A stretch of DNA of 64,000 nucleotides from assembly GCA_963843085.1 (NCBI GenBank), contig CAWJJG010000011.1, positions 744,001 to 808,000 of the forward strand. Direction: 5' to 3'. Shown here in pieces: positions 59,203 to 64,000 of the stretch (its first letter is position 1; the number at the start of each line of letters is the position of its first letter). The notes beneath the pieces were generated by a model, which was not told the origin of the DNA, did not search any database, and saw nothing but the letters and a program-made list of their open reading frames with translations. The translations under genes and the position numbers were made by a program. This DNA is from DASUPK01 sp963843085. Lineage in GTDB: Bacteria > Actinomycetota > Thermoleophilia > Solirubrobacterales > 70-9.

Positions 59203-59981
59203 CAGCGCCCCTTCCATTCGGGCTCGCGCTTCTCGAAGAAGGCCTTGACGCCCTCCTGGATGTCCTCCGTCGAGAACGTGAGCGAGAGCTGTGAGCGCAG
59301 GAACTCGAGCGCGTCGTCGAGCGCCATGTCCTGCTGTCTGTACATCGCGTCGTGGCCGAGCCGCATCAGCACCGGGCTCTTGGAGGCCAGCTTGCCGGCC
59401 CACTCGTCGACCGCGGCCTGGAACTCGCCCTCCGGGACCACCTTGTTGGCGAGCCCGAACTCCACCGCCTGCTCCGCCGAGATCTGCTCGCCGAGGAGCA
59501 TCATCTCGTTGACCTTCTTCCGCGGGACGTTGCGGTAGATGACCGACATGATCATGTACGGGAAGGCGCCGACGTTGATCTCGGGAGTGCCGAACCGGGC
59601 GCCCTCCTTGGCGATCAGCAGGTCGCAGGACAGCGCCAGCCCCATTCCGCCCGCCAGGACGTGGCCGTTCGCGGCGCAGAGCGAGGGCTTGCCGAGTCGG
59701 GGCATGAGCCGGAAGAACTCGAGGAAGAGGTCGGAGGAGAAGTGCTTCTGCACGAGCGGAGCGTCGGCGGCGAAGCCACCCAGGTCCGCTCCCGCGCAGA
59801 ACACCTTGTCCCCGGCACCCGTGAGGACCACCGCGCGCACCGTCTCGTCGTCGCGGGCCGACTTGATCGCCTCCACCAGCGCCGCGAGAAGCTCCCCGTT
59901 GAGCGCATTGCGCTGGTCGGGACGGTTCAGGGTCACCGTGGCGACCCCGTCCTTCACCTCATAGAGGAGCTCGTCGGCCAT
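59202..59981 (-). CDS. Enoyl-CoA hydratase/isomerase family protein
   Basis: A 259-residue crotonase. TVTLNRPDQRNALN is the standard start, VFCAGADLGGF the first oxyanion loop and ANGHVLAGGMGLALSCD the second. FGTPEINVGAFPYMIM carries the second catalytic Glu region, and the first Glu is not obvious, so hydratase and isomerase functions cannot be separated. The ATG at 59981 is chosen; a GTG at 59993 in frame adds four residues. It is the first gene of the minus-strand acyl-CoA operon and stands divergent from the MMPL gene across 87 bp. Confidence 0.87.
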   Translation of the reverse strand: MADELLYEVKDGVATVTLNRPDQRNALNGELLAALVEAIKSARDDETVRAVVLTGAGDKVFCAGADLGGFAADAPLVQKHFSSDLFLEFFRLMPRLGKPSLCAANGHVLAGGMGLALSCDLLIAKEGARFGTPEINVGAFPYMIMSVIYRNVPRKKVNEMMLLGEQISAEQAVEFGLANKVVPEGEFQAAVDEWAGKLASKSPVLMRLGHDAMYRQQDMALDDALEFLRSQLSLTFSTEDIQEGVKAFFEKREPEWKGR

Positions 59982-60068
59982 TGGGCGAGGCACCCTAGTG
60001 GAAAGTGGTGCGAATGGGAAGTGCTACGTCCTACTGCTTACTGAAGCCACCCAGTTCTCGGTGCGGCA

Positions 60069-62180
60069 ATGCGGGAAAACCCCCTAGCCACTTACCTGGA
60101 ACCGCGCATAGGATCGGCGGCAGTGCGAAAGTTGGGGCAGTTCGCCTATCGCAGGAGGAGAGGGCTGACGATCGTCGCTGGACTCGTCGCCGTCGTCAGC
60201 GCGCTCGGAGGCGCCTCGGTCTTCGACAACGTGAAGCCGTTCGGCTTCCAGGACCCGTCCTCTCAGAGCTCGAGGGCGTATGACCAGATCGAGAACGCGA
60301 CCGGCCAGCGCGCGGTTCCCGACGTCGAGCTGCTGATTCACGCGAGGCCGGGCAACCTCCGTGCCAGCACCGACGCAGCCGTGCGCAGGCTTCGAGCGGT
60401 GCCCGGGATCCGGCGGATCGTGGCGCCCCCGTCCGACGAGCGACTCCTGTCGAGCGACGGCACCGAGGCGCTCGTGGCCGCCTTCATCTCCTCGAACGTG
60501 AGCGACATGAGCCAGGTCGGAGCGGATGTCCGCCACGAATTCGCGGATTCCCCCCGGGTCTCGGTGGGCGGCACCGCCGTCACGGTGGACGAGCTGACCA
60601 AGATCACCCAGGACGACCTGCGCCGGATCGAGCTCTATGCGCTTCCGATCCTCCTGCTGCTCTCCCTGGTGGTGTTCCGGGGCCTCGTCGCCGCGCTGCT
60701 CCCCGTGGTGGTGGGCGGCCTCTCCATCGTGACGAGCCTGGTCCTGCTCAATGCCCTGACGACCGTCATGGACATCGATGCGTTCGCGATCAACATCGTC
60801 ACCGGCCTGGGTCTCGGCCTCGCCATCGACTACAGCCTGTTCCTCGTCACCAGGTTCCGCGAGGAGCTCGAGCGCTCCGATTCGACGGAGAAGGCCTTGG
60901 TCGCGACAACGGTGTCGATCGGTCCGATGATCGCCTTCAGCGGCATCACCGTCGCCCTCTCGCTGATCGCGCTGTGGGTCTTCCCGCAGCGATTCCTCTA
61001 TTCGATCGGGATCGGCGGGGCCGTCGTGGCGCTCACCTCCGCAGCCGTCTGCATGGTGCTGTTGCCGGCGGTGCTCGGGCTGCTCGGCAAGCGGGTCAAC
61101 GCCCTCGCTCTTGGCCGCTGGCAGCAGGCGCCCAGCACGCATCGGTGGCACCGGCTCGCGCGGTTCGTGCTCCGCTATCCGGTCGCCGTCACGGTGATCG
61201 CGGCGACCGTGATGGTGGTCGCTGGCCTGCCGTTCCTGCGGGTGGAGCTCACCCAGGCGAACGCCAAGATCCTGCCAACCAGCGCCAGCGCACGGCAGGT
61301 GGACGACGCCATCGGGAAGCGCTTTTCCTTCGACCCGGCCGACCGGGTCGTGGTCGTCGTGCCGAGCAGGGCGAGGCCCGCGAACGTGCGCCGCCACCTC
61401 GATGCCGACCCGGCCGTCCTGGGGACCGATCCGGCACATCGAATCGGTCCTCGCCTCTACCGGATCGACGCCCAGCTGAACGTCGACGCCTTCTCGAACC
61501 AGGCGGTCGACGTCGTCAAGAGAGCACGGTCGTCGAGGTGGGGATCGACCGCCCTGATCGGCGGCCCGCCGGCGGAGCTGACCGACGAGCGCCACAGCCT
61601 CGGCTCGCACCTGCCGCTCGCCCTCGCGTTCATCCTCGTCGCGACCGGCCTGGTCCTCTTCATCATGACCGCGTCCGTGACCCTGCCGGTCGTCGCGCTG
61701 ATCATGAACACGTTGACCGTCAGCGTCGCCTTCGGCGTCCTGGTCCTGATCTTCCAGGACGGGCGCCTGCAGGGCCCGCTCGGCTTCACGAGCCCCGGGG
61801 GACTCGACACGTCGATGCCGATCCTCCTCTTCGCCGTCGTCTTCGGGCTCTCGACGGACTACGGCGTGTTCCTGCTCCAGCGAATCAAGGCGGCGCGCCG
61901 GAGGACCGACGATGAGGAGGTCGCCATTGCCGATGGGATGGCCGCGAGCGGCCGGACGATCACCGCGGCGGCGCTGCTCTTCGCGGTCGCGATTGGCGCG
62001 TTCGCCTTCTCGGAACTGGTCTACGTGAAGGAGGTCGCGATCGGAGCAGCCGTCGCCGTCCTGGTCGACGCGACCATCGTGCGCGCCTTCCTCTTCCCCG
62101 CCGTGCTTCGGCTGCTCGGAAGGTGGGCCTGGTGGGCCCCGCCGTGGCTGGCGCGCTTCGCCAGGCCGGACGTCAGCTGA
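60069..62180 (+). CDS. MMPL family RND transporter
   Basis: A 703-residue membrane protein of two half-repeats. Each half has one helix, an extracytoplasmic domain and a cluster of five helices. The paired functional motifs are LAIDYSLFLVTRFREE in the first half and LSTDYGVFLLQRIKAA in the second, both with the proton-relay Asp-Tyr. At 703 residues it is of the short, YdfJ-like kind without the long insert of mycobacterial MmpL3. Such proteins export lipids or hydrophobic compounds with proton drive. Start ATG at 60069. It converges with the c-di-GMP gene with an 8-bp overlap. Confidence 0.87.
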   Translation: MRENPLATYLEPRIGSAAVRKLGQFAYRRRRGLTIVAGLVAVVSALGGASVFDNVKPFGFQDPSSQSSRAYDQIENATGQRAVPDVELLIHARPGNLRASTDAAVRRLRAVPGIRRIVAPPSDERLLSSDGTEALVAAFISSNVSDMSQVGADVRHEFADSPRVSVGGTAVTVDELTKITQDDLRRIELYALPILLLLSLVVFRGLVAALLPVVVGGLSIVTSLVLLNALTTVMDIDAFAINIVTGLGLGLAIDYSLFLVTRFREELERSDSTEKALVATTVSIGPMIAFSGITVALSLIALWVFPQRFLYSIGIGGAVVALTSAAVCMVLLPAVLGLLGKRVNALALGRWQQAPSTHRWHRLARFVLRYPVAVTVIAATVMVVAGLPFLRVELTQANAKILPTSASARQVDDAIGKRFSFDPADRVVVVVPSRARPANVRRHLDADPAVLGTDPAHRIGPRLYRIDAQLNVDAFSNQAVDVVKRARSSRWGSTALIGGPPAELTDERHSLGSHLPLALAFILVATGLVLFIMTASVTLPVVALIMNTLTVSVAFGVLVLIFQDGRLQGPLGFTSPGGLDTSMPILLFAVVFGLSTDYGVFLLQRIKAARRRTDDEEVAIADGMAASGRTITAAALLFAVAIGAFAFSELVYVKEVAIGAAVAVLVDATIVRAFLFPAVLRLLGRWAWWAPPWLARFARPDVS

Positions 62181-63909
62181 CCTCGACGCTCTCGCGGTCG
62201 AGAGCGCGAAGGAACGCATCGACCACGGGGCGTGAGAACTGCTTGCCCGACCAGCGAATGAGCTCCTCTCGGGCCTTCTCGGGCCCGATCGCCATCCGGT
62301 AGACCCGGTCGCTGGTCATGGCCTCGTAGGCGTCGGCCACGGCGAGGATCGACGACTCGACCGGGATCTCGTCGGCGTCGAGGCCCTTGGGGTAGCCCGT
62401 GCCGTCCGGCCGCTCGTGGTGCGCCAGGATCCACCCGCGCACGTCATCGAGCTCACGGCTGGAGAGGATCCGCGCGCCGAGCTCCGGATGACGCTTCATC
62501 TGATCCATCTCCTCGGTGGTGAGCGGCCCGGGCTTGCAGAGGATCGAGTCGGGGACGCCGATCTTGCCGATGTCGTGAAGGACTCCGGCGAGCTTGATCC
62601 GCTGGACGCGGTCCTCATCGAGACCCAGCTCGAAGGCCATCATCTCGCAGAAGTTCGAGACGGTCTGGCTGTGCCGTGCGGTTCCAGAGTCGCGCTGGTC
62701 GAGCGCCTCCGCCAGGCTGAGCACGGTCGCCAGGTGGCTCTGGGCCTCGACGTTGCGCCGGCCCGTGACCGAGCCGAGCACGCCAGTCACCTCGGGGCTG
62801 TAGATCACCGCGCGGTCGCGGCCCAGCGCCTTGGCGGCGCGCAGGGCCTGGTCGCCATCCGACAGCAGGCCGGCCAGGTCGCGGGAGTGCTCGGGGAAGC
62901 TCGCGACCCCGGCGGACGCGGTGATCTCGATCTGCGGCTTGACGAAGGTCTTCCGGATCTCTCCGAGGATCTCCTCCGCGAAGAGGAACGCGGTGTGCTG
63001 GTCCATCTCCGGGAGCAGGATCGCGAACTCCTCCCCTCCCGATCGCGCCACGACGTCCATCAGGCGGGTCTGCTGCTCCAGCAGGTTCGAGACGTTGTAG
63101 AGCACGCGGTCGCCCGCGCCGATTCCGTGCCGCTCGTTGACCCGGTTGAAGCGGTCGATGTCGATGACGACCACGCTGAGCGGGCGGTCGTGCGGGGTGG
63201 CGCGCTCGATCTCGCGCTCGACCGCCTCGTGCAGCGCCACCCGGTTGGGCAGGCCGGTGAGTGGATCCGTCCGGGCGGCATCGGTCAGCCTGCCGAGCAG
63301 TCGCTCCACGCGGGAGCGGAGATAGGTGAGCAGGGTGGCGGCGGTGATCAGGGTCCCGGTCGTGATGACGAAATGGCTGATCGCCGTGTGCTCGCCACCG
63401 GTCGGGATCGGCGCGACCGCTATCGCGAAGGCGTAGTTGAAACCCGCCCAGACGACGTTGAGCGCCGCGTCGACCTTGGAGAGCGGGAAGTAGAAGACGT
63501 AGAGGCCGACCCAGAGATACATCAGGGCGTAGCCGCTGATCGCGTTGCCGCTCGAGATCACGGCGGCCGTCGTCAGCACGGTCGCGAGCGCAGGCCCGAG
63601 CCGCATCAGCCAGATCGGGATCCGGCCGGCGCCCAGGAACATGAAGAGCGCCCAGCCCGCGGCCGACGCCTGGATCAGGAGAAGGGCGGTGACGTTGAAG
63701 TAGGCCGGATGGGGAAGGAGAACGGCGAGCGTGCCGGTGACGCAGGCGCCCGCGGCGAGGTACGCCTGTGCCAGCGCGATCGGCCGCTTGGCGGCCGGCC
63801 CCGACAGCAGGTTCTTGGGCTCGTTGGCGCGCAGCCGGCGGTCTCGGCGATCGCTGACCTCGCCCTCTTCGAGCGTCGGAACCATTCCTCCCATTGCGAT
63901 TAAGCCCAT
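62173..63909 (-). CDS. Membrane-bound GGDEF and HD-GYP domain protein (c-di-GMP synthesis and breakdown)
   Basis: A 578-residue protein. Six to seven membrane helices occupy residues 40-200 as a sensor. A GGDEF domain follows, with DPLTGLPNRVALHEAVE and the active-site ARSGGEEFAILLPE, an intact GGEEF. The C-terminal HD-GYP domain has GVLHDIGKIGVPDSIL and HHERPDGTGYPKGL, both metal and GYP motifs intact. It could both make and degrade c-di-GMP. Several in-frame Met codons lie at 63909, 63894 and 63885; the first gives the length above, but the N-terminus is uncertain. The 3' end overlaps the MMPL gene by 8 bp. Confidence 0.88.
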   Translation of the reverse strand: MGLIAMGGMVPTLEEGEVSDRRDRRLRANEPKNLLSGPAAKRPIALAQAYLAAGACVTGTLAVLLPHPAYFNVTALLLIQASAAGWALFMFLGAGRIPIWLMRLGPALATVLTTAAVISSGNAISGYALMYLWVGLYVFYFPLSKVDAALNVVWAGFNYAFAIAVAPIPTGGEHTAISHFVITTGTLITAATLLTYLRSRVERLLGRLTDAARTDPLTGLPNRVALHEAVEREIERATPHDRPLSVVVIDIDRFNRVNERHGIGAGDRVLYNVSNLLEQQTRLMDVVARSGGEEFAILLPEMDQHTAFLFAEEILGEIRKTFVKPQIEITASAGVASFPEHSRDLAGLLSDGDQALRAAKALGRDRAVIYSPEVTGVLGSVTGRRNVEAQSHLATVLSLAEALDQRDSGTARHSQTVSNFCEMMAFELGLDEDRVQRIKLAGVLHDIGKIGVPDSILCKPGPLTTEEMDQMKRHPELGARILSSRELDDVRGWILAHHERPDGTGYPKGLDADEIPVESSILAVADAYEAMTSDRVYRMAIGPEKAREELIRWSGKQFSRPVVDAFLRALDRESVEVS

Positions 63910-64000
63910 CGCGGTTAAGAGTATCGGCGCAAAATGGACACTTCTCCTGCCCAGTATTCAGGAAATTTCGCTACCGAACGAAATACCCAAATAGTGCGCG
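63910..64000. promoter_or_regulatory. AT-rich non-coding end of window with an inverted repeat ATTTCG-N8-CGAAAT
   Basis: These 91 bp are much richer in A+T than the rest and hold no convincing gene. An inverted repeat with 6-bp arms is at 63965-63984. It probably contains the promoter of the GGDEF/HD-GYP gene on the minus strand and may belong to an intergenic region that continues past the window. Confidence 0.35.

Noticed and set aside
60084..62219. Long minus-strand open frame of about 710 codons opposite the MMPL gene
   Set aside because: It mirrors the transporter and has no recognisable domain; GC-rich codon use keeps the reverse frame open.

Overview
The window is high-G+C bacterial DNA with almost no intergenic space. 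Many adjacent genes share 1-4 bp stop/start overlaps (ATGA, GTGA, TTGA, TGATG), and GTG and TTG starts are common. The protein families (FprA, HemQ-like protein, PimA-like glycosyltransferase, DpgC- and BKACE-type enzymes, a BolA/CGFS-glutaredoxin/A-type Fe-S set) fit Actinomycetota, probably the Thermoleophilia/Solirubrobacterales side. This is inference from style and family resemblance, since no rRNA, tRNA or other marker gene is present. I see no phage, IS element or CRISPR array.

1-34.97 kb is a catabolic region that reads as an aromatic-degradation island. It opens with a branched-chain-type ABC importer (livH partial, livM, livG, livF) coupled to a 2-oxoacid dehydrogenase-type E1 alpha/beta pair, a VOC protein, a TIM-barrel isomerase-like protein and a second E1 alpha/beta pair (1-8.3 kb). 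After a YihY/BrkB-like membrane protein come a GMC oxidoreductase with its small subunit, two MDR dehydrogenases, an alpha/beta hydrolase and a VOC protein (9.2-14.4 kb). Acetoacetyl-CoA synthetase lies opposite a DpgC-type cofactor-free dioxygenase and a phenylacetate-CoA-ligase-like enzyme (14.4-18.9 kb). A LysR regulator is divergent from a His-domain phosphotransferase subunit, a phytoene-desaturase-like flavoprotein and an SDR (18.9-24.1 kb). The minus-strand block from 34.0 back to 24.1 kb runs: VanA-like Rieske oxygenase, VanB-like reductase, His-domain subunit, ATP-grasp subunit, biotin-type carboxyltransferase, HAD phosphatase, amidase, MFS exporter. PurU is divergent from it.

The most interesting inference concerns this block. 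It encodes a split PEP-synthase-like aryl kinase (the architecture of phenylphosphate synthase and of the HpeHI acetovanillone kinase), together with a carboxyltransferase, a phosphatase, a Rieske O-demethylase pair and a C1 enzyme. That is the logic of phosphorylation, carboxylation, dephosphorylation and O-demethylation of lignin-type hydroxy-methoxy-aryl ketones. Two different His-domain subunits accompany a single ATP subunit. The PaaK/DpgC pair beside E1 genes could form an arylacetate to arylglyoxylate to acyl-CoA route.

34.97-35.24 kb holds a truncated fragment of a LuxR-type AAA regulator abutting the purU stop, which may be the edge of the island. 35.2-53.2 kb is core or housekeeping in character: a glycosyltransferase fused to a UPF0104 membrane domain, a large unknown membrane protein, a HemQ-like protein, FprA, an MBL hydrolase, DUF2867/TetR sharing an operator-like palindrome, BolA/Grx/ErpA, epimerases, DegV, a small envelope operon, a nitrilase/TetR/hydrolase set and MscS. 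53.3-60 kb is a minus-strand acyl-CoA operon (enoyl-CoA hydratase, acyl-CoA carboxylase carboxyltransferase, SnoaL-like protein, 99-residue unknown, BKACE, class III CoA-transferase/racemase, MerR, methyltransferase). The window ends with an MMPL transporter and a GGDEF/HD-GYP c-di-GMP protein.
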